Made by a program: the position numbers and the translations under genes. Of a stretch of 13,735 nt of DNA, positions 7,513 through 13,735 are shown in pieces (the first letter of the stretch is position 1; each line of letters begins with the position of its first letter). The notes beneath the pieces were generated by a model, which saw only the letters and a list, made by a program, of their open reading frames with translations, was not told the DNA's origin and made no database searches. The stretch is from an uncultured archaeon (lineage in GTDB: Archaea > Nanobdellota > Nanobdellia > Woesearchaeales > CAIVOO01): assembly GCA_903907555.1 (NCBI GenBank), contig CAIVOO010000031.1, forward strand, positions 1 through 13,735. Reading direction: 5' to 3'.

Positions 7513-9896
7513 ACCTTAACTTCAACCTTATCATCAAACTTGATTTTCTCTACAGAATGAGCCTGCATTATGTCTTTCTCAGCGCCTTTCAGCTTATGCG
7601 ATAGAATTAGTTCTTTCACAGGCGCTTTCAGGCTGATCTGCGCATCCTTCTTTGCCTTCCAGATTGCGCCATTCAATTCAACAATATCCTCTTTCTTGAA
7701 AGAAATTTCATAATTATCAGCAACTTTCGGGAATTTCTCTGAATGTATGTCCTTTTCCTTTATCTCTTCATACAATTTAGCTGTTGCAAATGGAATTATC
7801 GGAGCAAGAAGTTTCAGCAAAGTCTCAAGGCAGTAATGCAAAGTGAACAATGCCCCGTTCTGCTCTTCTTTCAAGAATAATTTATTGTCATTGTATGCCC
7901 TGTTCTTCACAAGCTCGAGATAGTGGCTAGAGAATGTTTCCCAGATGAAATGCCTTAGTTCAAGAGATGGAGTGTGGAAATCATACTTCTCATAGCGAGC
8001 TCTTGATAGTTTTACCAGCTCATTTATTTCGTTAAGAACCCATTTGTCTGTATCCGATAATTTAACATCGCCTGAAGGATCCTCAAACATGCTTACAAAT
8101 CTTGCAACATTCCATAATTTAGTGAGAGTCTTTCCAGCTCCTTCTATCCTTTCATAAGAGCATCTCAAATCTGTCTTTGTTATGTCTCCCTCGACAGCGC
8201 ACCACAGCCTGAATGGCTCTGCGCCGAATTTTTCAAGTATGTCATGAGGATCTATCATGTTTCCTAGCGATTTAGACATCTTGATGCCTTTCTCATCAAT
8301 TATGTGATGATGTATCCATACATCCTTGAATATGCATTTTTTTGTGAGCAGGAAATCCTTGAACACTGTGTAATAAAGCCATGTCCTGATAATCTCCTTG
8401 CCCTGCGGCCTTAGGCTGCACCTGTTGTTTTTCTCAAAAAACTCCTTGTCGCGCGAATATTTCAGCACATACAAAGGCGAATTAGAGGAATCAAACCACG
8501 TATCAAGAACTCTTGTGTCGCCTGTGAACTCCTTGCTATGGCATTCAGGGCATTCCTTGACAGGAGGCTTCTCCTTCCACGGCTTGTAATATTTTCCTTT
8601 CGGAGGAACAATAACTTGCCCGCATCCGTTGCAGTACCATAGAGGAACTTCAGTAGCATAATATCTTCTTCTCGAGATTGGCCAATCGATTGAAACAGAA
8701 TTTATCCAGTCGAGATATATTTGTTTGATTGACTCGTCATAAAAATTCATCTTGTCAGCGAGAGCCAGCATCTTGTCCTTGAACTCTACTTGCTTAAGAT
8801 AATATTCTTTCATCGAAATGAATTCTATCTCATGCTTCGAGCGCTCGCATATTGGAGTCCTGTGAGTAACAGGCACCTGCTTCACCAAAAGATTATCGGC
8901 TTTAAGATCTTGAATCATCTTTTCCCTGGCATCTTTTATTTTCATGCCTTTCAGGAATCCTGCATTATCATTCATTGTGCCGTCAATGCTGATTGAAATT
9001 ATCGGGGCTATGCCCATTTCTCTGAAGAATCTGATATCAGACAAGTCTCCTGCAGAGCACATCATAACCAATCCTGTTCCCTTGTCAATTTCAGCAAGAG
9101 GATGGGCTTTTATGGGAACTTCTGTGTTGAACAAAGGAGTTACAGCAGTCTTTCCATTCAGATGCTGGTATCTCTTGTCTTCAGGATTGAAGATAACCAT
9201 CCCGCACGAAGGAATCAGCTCAGGCCTTGTTGTTCCAATGATTATTTTTTCTCCTGTCTCCTTGACTGTGAATACAACATCATTGAATGTTGATGGGATG
9301 TCTTTGTAATCGATTTCTGCATCAGCAATTGTAGTCATGCAGCCAGGGCAGTAATTGTTTATGCGGTCGTCCTCATAAATCAGGCCCTGATTGTACAAAT
9401 CGATGAATGTTTCCTGCGTTAAAGTCCTGTAATCATTGGAATCAGTCTCATAAATTTCTCCAAGTCCTGTTCCCTTGTTCCACGAGTTGAACGCGATGCC
9501 AAGCTTCATGAAGGAATCCACAGACTCTGCGCTTGATTCCTCAAGAACCTTGTTGCACATGAGCAGGAATTCTTCCCTGCTTACGCGGTTGAATTTTGTC
9601 TTGAATTTTTTTTCAGCAGCCATCTCAATCGGCAGCCCGTTCCTGTCAAGCCCTAACGGAAATAGGACTTCATAGCCCATCATTCTCCTGAATCTTGCAA
9701 TCATGTCCATTATTGAATAAGTTGCCGCGTGTCCCATGTGAACAGGCGTGTTGACATAAGGCGGAGGAGTATCTATTGAATATACTGGCTTATCAGAATT
9801 TCTTCTAAATGCATAAAGAGGATTATTCTTCCATTTCTCATAGAATGCCTTCTCAAATTCCTTGCTCCAGCTTTTCTCTGCAATCTTAGATTCCAT
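7509..9896 (-). CDS. valS: Valyl-tRNA synthetase (archaeal type)
   Basis: This class I synthetase joins valine to tRNA-Val in the cytoplasm. The 795-residue protein opens with IDTPPPYVNTPVHMGHA, the HIGH signature in the form HMGH (about 53-56). The TPPP context points to ValRS rather than IleRS (usually GPPYA/GPPFA). LFPLGLDRNGLPIE follows. The CP1 editing domain shows GTTRPELIPSCG (about 220-231) and GTGLVMMCSAGDLSD with the conserved GD-x-x-D acids. Zinc-knuckle pairs are CPGC (about 182), CNGC (about 421) and CPEC (about 448). KMSKSLGN lies near 539, followed by a helical anticodon-binding domain containing HYLELVKNRAY. The end lacks the C-terminal coiled coil of bacterial ValRS, and the length fits the shorter archaeal forms. 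Its TAA overlaps that of the giant gene tail to tail. The ATG is supported by a TATA box 24-31 bases upstream. Confidence 0.93.
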   Translation of the reverse strand: MESKIAEKSWSKEFEKAFYEKWKNNPLYAFRRNSDKPVYSIDTPPPYVNTPVHMGHAATYSIMDMIARFRRMMGYEVLFPLGLDRNGLPIEMAAEKKFKTKFNRVSREEFLLMCNKVLEESSAESVDSFMKLGIAFNSWNKGTGLGEIYETDSNDYRTLTQETFIDLYNQGLIYEDDRINNYCPGCMTTIADAEIDYKDIPSTFNDVVFTVKETGEKIIIGTTRPELIPSCGMVIFNPEDKRYQHLNGKTAVTPLFNTEVPIKAHPLAEIDKGTGLVMMCSAGDLSDIRFFREMGIAPIISISIDGTMNDNAGFLKGMKIKDAREKMIQDLKADNLLVKQVPVTHRTPICERSKHEIEFISMKEYYLKQVEFKDKMLALADKMNFYDESIKQIYLDWINSVSIDWPISRRRYYATEVPLWYCNGCGQVIVPPKGKYYKPWKEKPPVKECPECHSKEFTGDTRVLDTWFDSSNSPLYVLKYSRDKEFFEKNNRCSLRPQGKEIIRTWLYYTVFKDFLLTKKCIFKDVWIHHHIIDEKGIKMSKSLGNMIDPHDILEKFGAEPFRLWCAVEGDITKTDLRCSYERIEGAGKTLTKLWNVARFVSMFEDPSGDVKLSDTDKWVLNEINELVKLSRARYEKYDFHTPSLELRHFIWETFSSHYLELVKNRAYNDNKLFLKEEQNGALFTLHYCLETLLKLLAPIIPFATAKLYEEIKEKDIHSEKFPKVADNYEISFKKEDIVELNGAIWKAKKDAQISLKAPVKELILSHKLKGAEKDIMQAHSVEKIKFDDKVEVKV

Positions 9897-9919
9897 CTCT
9901 CACGAATAGAAATAGCCAG

Positions 9920-9927
9920 TATTTAAA
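9920..9927 (-). promoter_or_regulatory. TATA box of valS (TTTAAATA)
   Basis: On the minus strand TTTAAATA lies 24 to 31 bases before the valS ATG, so transcription should begin at or within a few bases of the start codon. It sits in the 33-base gap after membrane protein A, and its upstream (BRE) flank runs into that gene's stop codon. GTGAG just before the ATG weakly resembles a ribosome binding site but may not be in the transcript. Confidence 0.7.
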
Positions 9928-9929
9928 TC

Positions 9930-10757
9930 TTACACCTGCTTATGATGGATTTTGCGCCTTATGATGAAGTAAAGGTACGCCCTGGCGAATGAAAGAATTG
10001 CATAAAGGGCAACAGCTAGCAGGAAAACAAAAATCCCTTTGTATATCTCACCATAAGCTACGAAAGAAGCATAATCATTAAGAAGCGTCACACCAACTAT
10101 GAATGTTACCAGATAATAAAATGCGCCGAATATCAGAACACAAACAACTACAAAAACCAAAACCAAAATAAGTGATGGGATGTTGTTGAACAGCAATGAA
10201 AAGCTTTCCTTGAAATTTTTCCAAGCCGCCTTTTCTTTCGTAAATACTATGTGGCTTATCTGCGGCAGATATCCCATTATGAAAACAAAAGGAATTCCGA
10301 ACAATATCCCGACAAATGTAAGGAATTGCTGCTTGAATATGGAAAGCAGGATTATGCTAAGCAAAATGAATGACAATGATACAAAAATTGCATCAAATAT
10401 GTTAAGCTTAAAGAATTTCCAAATCTCCTTCAAATCAAGTTTGGTCTTTTTCTCGAGAGACTGGAGAAGGTCAAGATTAAGATACTTGAACACTGAATAA
10501 ATAAATAACAGTATCAGGAAATACACCAATAAAAGAAAAATCAGGACGAAAAGGAATATTTTTGATGTTTGCACCAAGGACACGAATGTTTCAGGGTTTT
10601 TCGGAAACACAAGATTGAAGAAAAGGTTTGCAAGCATAATGCTAGCAACAAAAAGAACATCGAACAAAAGCATCTTGAATAAAGTTTTCGGGTTTTTCCT
10701 AAGGTGCCTGTAAGTATCAAGAAATACTGAATTTTTGAATGCCTCTTTTATCACCAT
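9930..10757 (-). CDS. Six-helix integral membrane protein A, function unknown
   Basis: 275 residues, mostly hydrophobic. Likely membrane segments are at about 29-51, 66-90, 119-141, 145-164, 194-226 (long, perhaps kinked) and 242-266. The ends are basic (RRKIHHK at the C-terminus). Amphipathic stretches precede helices 3 and 5: EIWKFFKLN (about 111-119) and AAWKNFKESFSLLF (about 177-190). This alternation of a W-K-x-x-K-x-S-F amphipathic helix with membrane helices is common in poorly characterised archaeal membrane families. No catalytic, transporter or receptor motif was seen. The neighbouring membrane protein B has the same length and layout, which suggests a duplicated pair. The ATG is fixed by a TATA box at -30 to -23. 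Confidence 0.85.
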   Translation of the reverse strand: MVIKEAFKNSVFLDTYRHLRKNPKTLFKMLLFDVLFVASIMLANLFFNLVFPKNPETFVSLVQTSKIFLFVLIFLLLVYFLILLFIYSVFKYLNLDLLQSLEKKTKLDLKEIWKFFKLNIFDAIFVSLSFILLSIILLSIFKQQFLTFVGILFGIPFVFIMGYLPQISHIVFTKEKAAWKNFKESFSLLFNNIPSLILVLVFVVVCVLIFGAFYYLVTFIVGVTLLNDYASFVAYGEIYKGIFVFLLAVALYAILSFARAYLYFIIRRKIHHKQV

Positions 10758-10779
10758 GACAATAATTCCTGAATATTTA

Positions 10780-10787
10780 TATTTAAA
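10780..10787 (-). promoter_or_regulatory. TATA box of membrane protein A (TTTAAATA)
   Basis: On the minus strand this octamer is at -30 to -23 from the ATG at 10757, predicting a leaderless message. It overlaps the stop codon of membrane protein B (10783-10785), so promoter and coding end share bases. Confidence 0.7.
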
Positions 10788-11610
10788 CCTTGTGATTCAG
10801 CAGGGTAAAATAGCTCTTCACCCAGACAATCGCTGGCATCACAAAGAGTATTCCCAGGATTATCAGCGCAGCATCTCCAAGCTGTCCTGCAGACCTCATG
10901 AAAATATCAAGTATGTAAAATATTGCAACTGCTTCAACAGCTGCTATTCCATAAATTCCGCTGAATCCTGATTTGAATGAGTCTTTTATTGCCTTCCAGA
11001 CAGAAGCATCATCCTTGATTTTTGTGTAAGAGATGACAGCAAAATACAGGACTACAAAGTCAAGCGCAAGAAATGCATAATGTGTGTAGGCTGATTCGTT
11101 AGACCTTTCAAGCAGGGTTGCGAAGCCGTTCAGCCTTTCAAGTATCTGTATTAAATAAAAAATCACAAACCAAGGGATATTAATCAGGAAAAATTTGTAT
11201 ATGTATTTCCAGAATGTGACTTCCTTCTTTTTGTCGCAGGACTTTCTGACAAAGAACCAGCCAGCCGACTGGAATATGCAGTAAATAATGTAGACAGATA
11301 GCATCAGCAGTGCAAAAGACAGCATCACAGCATTGTACTGCTCTTGGAATCCTGGCTGTGACTTCAGGATTTCCATAAAATTGGTGTTCTTGACAACCTC
11401 CTGTCCTATCGCTGCAGAGTTTTTGGTGGCTATCTGAAGCATCTCGTAAGCAGCGCTTTCTATTCTGTTGCTGAAGAATCCGTCAACAATTCCATATACT
11501 ATGAAAAAAACAATGTCCAGGGCAATGACTGGCAGCAAGCCCAAAAACTCGTTTTTCAGGATAACAAACGAATCTGCAAACTCATTGCCTCTTTTGATTA
11601 ACCAATTCAT
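10783..11610 (-). CDS. Six-helix integral membrane protein B, probable paralogue of A
   Basis: 275 residues, the same length as its downstream neighbour. Predicted membrane segments are at about 22-44, 97-119, 138-158, 178-195, 217-236 and 246-266. The long loop between helices 1 and 2 (about 45-96) is polar and would lie on one side of the membrane. Amphipathic stretches VTFWKYIYKFF (about 131-141) and SVWKAIKDSFKSGF (about 203-216) sit in the same places as EIWKFFKLN and AAWKNFKESFSLLF of protein A, the main evidence for common origin; elsewhere the identity looks low. No catalytic motif was recognised. The start is supported by a TATA box at -29 to -22. The gap to hjc upstream is 35 bases, so it is probably transcribed on its own. 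Confidence 0.85.
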   Translation of the reverse strand: MNWLIKRGNEFADSFVILKNEFLGLLPVIALDIVFFIVYGIVDGFFSNRIESAAYEMLQIATKNSAAIGQEVVKNTNFMEILKSQPGFQEQYNAVMLSFALLMLSVYIIYCIFQSAGWFFVRKSCDKKKEVTFWKYIYKFFLINIPWFVIFYLIQILERLNGFATLLERSNESAYTHYAFLALDFVVLYFAVISYTKIKDDASVWKAIKDSFKSGFSGIYGIAAVEAVAIFYILDIFMRSAGQLGDAALIILGILFVMPAIVWVKSYFTLLNHKV

Positions 11611-11631
11611 ACTATGAAAGATGGATTAATT

Positions 11632-11639
11632 GTTTATAA
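11632..11639 (-). promoter_or_regulatory. TATA box of membrane protein B (TTATAAAC)
   Basis: Minus-strand TTATAAAC is at -29 to -22 from the ATG at 11610, preceded by an A-rich BRE-like flank (AACAAAAC) that overlaps the hjc stop codon. The position predicts a leaderless transcript. Confidence 0.65.
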
Positions 11640-11645
11640 GTTTTG

Positions 11646-12038
11646 TTAATATTCTATGAGCTGGTTAAACGTCAGCCCTTTCCTTTTTGCTAATTCTATT
11701 GAAACAGCAAACGAGTTTTCTGTCTCTTCCAAATCCTCCAATGTAAGAAAGAACCATTCAAGATTGTTGAACCTAACTCCAACCCATGCCTGCGCCCCGA
11801 ACATTGTCGAGAATTTCTTCAAATCATTAATTTCATCTTTGGTAAGATATTTTTTTGTATCTGCTGAAGTCTTGCATTCAATCGCAAACTTCTTCACATT
11901 GTTTCCAGCAATTATGTCAGGGCAGGGATACCTCATGGAGCCAGAGCCAGCTGCCCTGAAAGCAGCCCATCCAGACTGCCAGAACAGGTGTATAAGCTCT
12001 CTTTCCGCATTTGTGCCCTTGCTCTTTTTGTTGATCAT
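11646..12038 (-). CDS. hjc: Holliday junction resolvase Hjc
   Basis: Hjc is a dimeric nuclease of the PD-(D/E)XK fold that cuts four-way DNA junctions during recombination and fork repair. At 130 residues the length is normal for the family. The catalytic set is visible: GTNAERELIHLF (Glu12, corresponding to the first active-site Glu of Pyrococcus Hjc), RAAGSGS (28-34, the basic/serine loop), PDIIAG (Asp41) and FAIECK (Glu54 and Lys56, the E-x-K). It continues with a typical LKKFSTMFGAQAW helix and a VRFNNLEWFFL strand. Compared with Pyrococcus Hjc as I recall it, a few residues (MRYPCP) are inserted before the catalytic Asp. The ATG is supported by the upstream TATA-like element. The gene is divergent from the histone gene, with 199 bases between their start codons. 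Confidence 0.93.
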   Translation of the reverse strand: MINKKSKGTNAERELIHLFWQSGWAAFRAAGSGSMRYPCPDIIAGNNVKKFAIECKTSADTKKYLTKDEINDLKKFSTMFGAQAWVGVRFNNLEWFFLTLEDLEETENSFAVSIELAKRKGLTFNQLIEY

Positions 12039-12060
12039 TGGCAGAGTTATGTCTGGTTTG

Positions 12061-12068
12061 TTTATTTA
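12061..12068 (-). promoter_or_regulatory. TATA-like box of hjc (TAAATAAA)
   Basis: Minus-strand TAAATAAA is at -30 to -23 from the hjc ATG at 12038, preceded by an A-rich flank (TCATAAAA). The surrounding sequence is AT-rich, so the exact register is less certain than for the other promoters. Confidence 0.55.
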
Positions 12069-12112
12069 TTTTATGATTTGAGTGACGTAACTGCCATAAA
12101 ATTTAGCATCAA

Positions 12113-12165
12113 GGGTGGGTGGAGGGCTTCAATAAAATAGCAAGCGTAACTTCGAATTCCCTCCC
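12113..12165. other. GC-rich island with hairpin potential between hjc and the histone gene
   Basis: This G-rich then C-rich block sits in the otherwise AT-rich 199-base divergent gap. GGAGGG at 12121-12126 can pair with CCCTCC at 12159-12164 across a 32-base loop. Alternatively GGGTGGG at 12113-12119 pairs with CCCTCCC at 12159-12165 with one T-T mismatch. The loop contains AATAAAATAG and ends in TTCGAATT. In AT-rich archaea such islands often mark structured small RNAs, but there is no clear box C/D pattern or dedicated promoter, so this is only a candidate. The strand is not determined. Confidence 0.35.
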
Positions 12166-12207
12166 TGAATAAAAATTTCAACACATAAACTAGATTTAGG
12201 CGAAACA

Positions 12208-12215
12208 TTTAAAAA
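12208..12215 (+). promoter_or_regulatory. BRE/TATA promoter of the histone gene (TTTAAAAA)
   Basis: TTTAAAAA is at -30 to -23 from the ATG at 12238, directly preceded by GCGAAACA, a good purine-rich BRE. The rnz promoter carries nearly the same BRE (CGGAAACA). A leaderless or nearly leaderless message is predicted. Confidence 0.75.
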
Positions 12216-12237
12216 AGGCTTTACAAATAACAAGCAT

Positions 12238-12447
12238 ATGAGCAAGAAAACACTGCCTTTGGCTGCTATGGAGAAACTGCTGAAGAACGGCGGAGCAGAG
12301 AGAGTGGCTGACAAGGCAAAAGAGGCGCTAAGGGACTATCTCGAAGAGAAGTCCAACAAGATTTCCCAGGACGCTGTAAAGTATGCCATTCATTCTGGCA
12401 GGAAGACTGTCAAGTCAGAAGACATAAAACTAGCTTTTAGAAAGTAA
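12238..12447 (+). CDS. Archaeal histone (HMf family)
   Basis: The 69-residue protein is a single histone fold, which dimerises and wraps DNA into archaeal nucleosomes or longer hypernucleosome-like stacks. The expected landmarks are all present: LPLAAMEKLLKNGGAERV for helix 1 and loop 1 (about 6-23), the long helix 2 through AKEALRDYLEEKSNKISQDAVKYAI (about 27-51), and the DNA-binding loop HSGRKTVKSEDI (52-63) with RKT at 55-57. Helix 3 is short and ends in LAFRK. Asp62 and Arg68 could form the usual RD-clamp-like salt bridge. There is no N- or C-terminal tail. The length matches HMfA/HMfB-type proteins. The start is set by the BRE/TATA element. The gene stands alone, divergent from hjc and 42 bases before rnz. 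Confidence 0.96.
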   Translation: MSKKTLPLAAMEKLLKNGGAERVADKAKEALRDYLEEKSNKISQDAVKYAIHSGRKTVKSEDIKLAFRK

Positions 12448-12459
12448 TTCTCGGAAACA

Positions 12460-12467
12460 TATTTAAA
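12460..12467 (+). promoter_or_regulatory. BRE/TATA promoter of rnz (TATTTAAA)
   Basis: TATTTAAA is at -30 to -23 from the rnz ATG at 12490, preceded by CGGAAACA, a BRE close to that of the histone promoter. It lies wholly in the 42-base gap after the histone stop codon and shows that rnz need not depend on histone transcription. Confidence 0.75.
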
Positions 12468-12473
12468 CAAAAC

Positions 12474-12482
12474 TTGTTTTTT
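12474..12482 (+). terminator. Possible T-run terminator after the histone gene
   Basis: TTGTTTTTT ends 35 bases beyond the histone stop codon. Archaeal transcription commonly stops at short T-runs without a hairpin. The run lies between the rnz TATA box and its ATG, so it would serve the histone transcript without entering rnz mRNA. T-richness downstream of a TATA box could equally be promoter composition. Confidence 0.35.
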
Positions 12483-12489
12483 CACGCTT

Positions 12490-13389
12490 ATGGAACTTAC
12501 ATTTTTAGGAACCTCGTCTATGGTTCCGACGAAGGAAAGAAATGTCCAGTCGCTTCTTATTACTTACAAGGATGAAGGAATCCTGCTGGATTGCGGCGAA
12601 GGCACGCAGAGGCAGATGAACATTATGGGAATGAACCGCAACAAGATCACAAGAATCCTCATAAGCCATTGGCACGGAGACCATGTTGCTGGACTTATAG
12701 GCTTGCTTATGACTATAGGCAATGCGAAGGAAGGTAAGAAGATACACATTTACGGGCCAAAAGACACAAAAAGGCATTTCCAGGCAATGAAGGACATGTG
12801 CTTCTTCTACGAGAAGCTAGACATTGAAATTCATGAGCTGAATCCTAAAGGTGTTGAGAAATTCTTCGAGAATCAGGATTTCGAATTATATGCAGCGCAC
12901 TTGGAGCATTCAATACCTGTTCTTGGCTTCAGGTTTGTTGAGAAAGATGTATACAAGATAAGCAAAGAGAAAATGAAAAAGTTTGGGCTTAAGGAAGGCC
13001 CAATGATTGGAAAGCTGCAGAGAGAAGGCAAGATTGTAGTGAAAGGCGAGACAATAAAACTAGAAGACATTGCAGATTTGAGCATAGGAAAGAAATTAGC
13101 ATTTATTTTTGACACAGTGATATGCAACAATTGCTATGCATTGGCTGAAGATGCTGACGTCTTGGTGAGCGAAGCGACTTACGGCTCAGAGCATGAGGAG
13201 AAAGCAGAGGCATACAAGCACATGACAGTCAAGCAGGCAGCATTAATCGCAAACAATTCAAGCGCAAAAAAATTGATATTGACGCATTTCAGCCAGCGCT
13301 ACAAGACAACAGGAGCTTTGGAAGAAGAAGCAAGAACATATTTCCCAAATTCTTTATGCGCGTACGATTTTATGAAGGTTAAGATTTAG
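12490..13389 (+). CDS. rnz: Ribonuclease Z (tRNA 3' processing endonuclease)
   Basis: RNase Z is a zinc metallo-beta-lactamase-fold endonuclease that removes the 3' trailer of precursor tRNAs before CCA addition. The 299-residue protein has all the family landmarks: FLGTSSMVPTKERN at the N-terminus, LLDCGEGTQRQ (about 32-42), the zinc motif SHWHGDHVAGL (His60, His62, Asp64, His65; usually SHLHGDH), the histidine of LEHSIPVLGFRF (His140), FDT (Asp208), SEATY (228-231), the KHMT histidine (His244) and LTHFSQRY (His266). The GPMIGKLQREG stretch (about 170-180) fits the short-form substrate-loop region. This is the short single-domain form normal for archaea. The adjacent gene, endA, is also a tRNA-maturation enzyme. 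The ATG is fixed by the promoter at -30. Confidence 0.95.
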   Translation: MELTFLGTSSMVPTKERNVQSLLITYKDEGILLDCGEGTQRQMNIMGMNRNKITRILISHWHGDHVAGLIGLLMTIGNAKEGKKIHIYGPKDTKRHFQAMKDMCFFYEKLDIEIHELNPKGVEKFFENQDFELYAAHLEHSIPVLGFRFVEKDVYKISKEKMKKFGLKEGPMIGKLQREGKIVVKGETIKLEDIADLSIGKKLAFIFDTVICNNCYALAEDADVLVSEATYGSEHEEKAEAYKHMTVKQAALIANNSSAKKLILTHFSQRYKTTGALEEEARTYFPNSLCAYDFMKVKI

Positions 13390-13394
13390 TTTTT
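13390..13394 (+). terminator. T5 run directly after rnz
   Basis: TTTTT follows the rnz stop codon immediately. It is a plausible weak archaeal terminator, but the run is short and no other support is visible. Confidence 0.3.
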
Positions 13395-13415
13395 CTGCAA
13401 TACATTGAGGGGGCC

Positions 13416-13462
13416 GTGGGGGCTTTGGTAAAACATCGAACATTATTTTGACAGCCGCCCAC
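13416..13462. other. GC-rich hairpin between rnz and endA, candidate small RNA
   Basis: GTGGGGGCT at 13416-13424 pairs perfectly with AGCC-CCCAC at 13453-13462 once one bulged G (13457) is skipped, giving nine base pairs around a 28-base AT-rich loop containing TAAAACATCGAAC. A further G-run lies just upstream (13409-13413). The block stands out from its AT-rich surroundings and encodes no ORF. It resembles the island at 12113-12165 in plan: a G-rich arm with GGGCTT, a TAAAA loop, TCGAA and a C-rich arm. A structured RNA or a terminator/processing hairpin for rnz mRNA are both possible. Confidence 0.4.
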
Positions 13463-13485
13463 ACTAGGAAGATTTAATGCTAACC

Positions 13486-13493
13486 TTTTTAAA
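13486..13493 (+). promoter_or_regulatory. TATA box of endA (TTTTTAAA)
   Basis: TTTTTAAATA begins at 13486. Its first eight bases are at -30 to -23 from the ATG at 13516, the spacing seen for the other genes, so a leaderless transcript is expected. The preceding TGCTAACC is a weaker BRE than those of the histone and rnz promoters. Confidence 0.65.
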
Positions 13494-13515
13494 TAAAGCA
13501 ACATCTTTCTATATC

Positions 13516-13735
13516 ATGGATATCGTCAAGAGCATGCTCGCTGGTGAGCGGGTGCTGACAGAGGATTCTGACCTCGCTAGAGAACTGTTCAACCAAAGCA
13601 GATACGGGACTATGCTGGAGGGCGGCAAGGTCCAGATGTCATTAATCGAAGCAATATACCTTCTTGAAAAAGGAAAATTGGAAGTAAAGTCTGGAAAGAA
13701 AAACCTCAGGTTCGAAGATCTTCTGAAAAAAGATC
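13516..13735 (+). CDS. endA: tRNA-splicing endonuclease EndA, N-terminal part (cut by window edge)
   Basis: This reading frame begins MDIVKSMLAGERVLTEDSD and runs off the right edge after 73 codons. EndA cuts introns out of precursor tRNAs at bulge-helix-bulge sites. The visible part matches the non-catalytic N-terminal domain of the family: a short strand with GERVL, then DSDLARELFNQSRYGTML (the family has similar A-x-x-L-x-x-x-x-x-Y/F-G-T), then GGKVQMSLIEAIYLLEKGKL, the most characteristic stretch, then a VKSGKKNLRFEDLL helix. The catalytic Tyr/His/Lys domain lies beyond the window, so the subunit type (short homotetramer or long homodimer form) cannot be told. The ATG is supported by the TATA box at -30. 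Confidence 0.88.
   Translation, partial: MDIVKSMLAGERVLTEDSDLARELFNQSRYGTMLEGGKVQMSLIEAIYLLEKGKLEVKSGKKNLRFEDLLKKD

Noticed and set aside
7509..9896. Isoleucyl-tRNA synthetase instead of valyl
   Set aside because: TPPPYVN before the HMGH motif, GLDRNGLPIE and the form of the CP1 editing region fit archaeal ValRS. IleRS would be expected to show GPPYA/GPPFA and to be longer.
11656..12081. Plus-strand ORF of 141 codons opposite hjc
   Set aside because: The minus strand encodes a clear Hjc with all its catalytic residues. This ORF is its shadow.
12113..12168. tRNA or tRNA-like gene suggested by TTCGAATTCC and flanking G/C arms
   Set aside because: The block is only about 54 bases long and has no D-arm or anticodon arm. 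The TTCGAA motif alone is not enough.
12082..12169. Box C/D guide RNA suggested by GTGACG and CTGA
   Set aside because: Box C deviates from RUGAUGA, no internal C'/D' boxes are visible, and the span is longer than usual for archaeal C/D RNAs.

Overview
The window looks like a stretch of chromosome from an AT-rich, compact archaeon, probably a small-genome lineage of the DPANN/Woesearchaeota kind. The domain assignment is firm. It rests on an archaeal histone, an Hjc-type Holliday junction resolvase, the N-terminus of an archaeal tRNA-splicing endonuclease, an archaeal-type valyl-tRNA synthetase and TATA-box promoters placed for leaderless transcripts. The lineage is my inference from compactness, codon bias and the giant gene; there is no rRNA to confirm it. 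No mobile element, CRISPR array, integrase, tRNA or rRNA gene was seen.

Layout. Bases 1-7512 (+) are the 3' part of one giant gene. Its reading frame is open to the left edge, so at least 2503 residues are encoded and the true start lies outside. The visible protein has an N-terminal tandem repeat, two hydrophobic segments between Q/A/P-rich linkers, a long helical (solenoid-like) body and a distinct C-terminal domain with a conserved-looking Cys/Arg/Glu pattern. It meets the oppositely oriented valS gene at a shared TTAA that supplies both stop codons. Next comes a run of minus-strand genes, read from right to left as hjc, membrane protein B, membrane protein A and valS. On the plus strand follow a histone gene, rnz (RNase Z) and the start of endA, which is cut by the right edge.

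Expression. All seven genes whose starts are visible have a TATA-like octamer at or within 1 base of positions -30 to -23 from the start codon. This predicts transcripts beginning at or next to the ATG. In the head-to-tail minus-strand run each promoter abuts or overlaps the end of the gene before it, so these genes look individually promoted rather than an operon.

Functions. rnz and endA are both tRNA-maturation enzymes and valS charges tRNA-Val, while hjc and the histone serve DNA recombination and chromatin. The two 275-residue six-helix membrane proteins look like diverged copies of one family of unknown function. The two longer intergenic gaps each hold a GC-rich island able to form a hairpin of similar plan, possibly small RNAs. 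The giant protein is the most likely place for undescribed biology: a probably membrane-attached, very long helical protein ending in a domain I cannot name.
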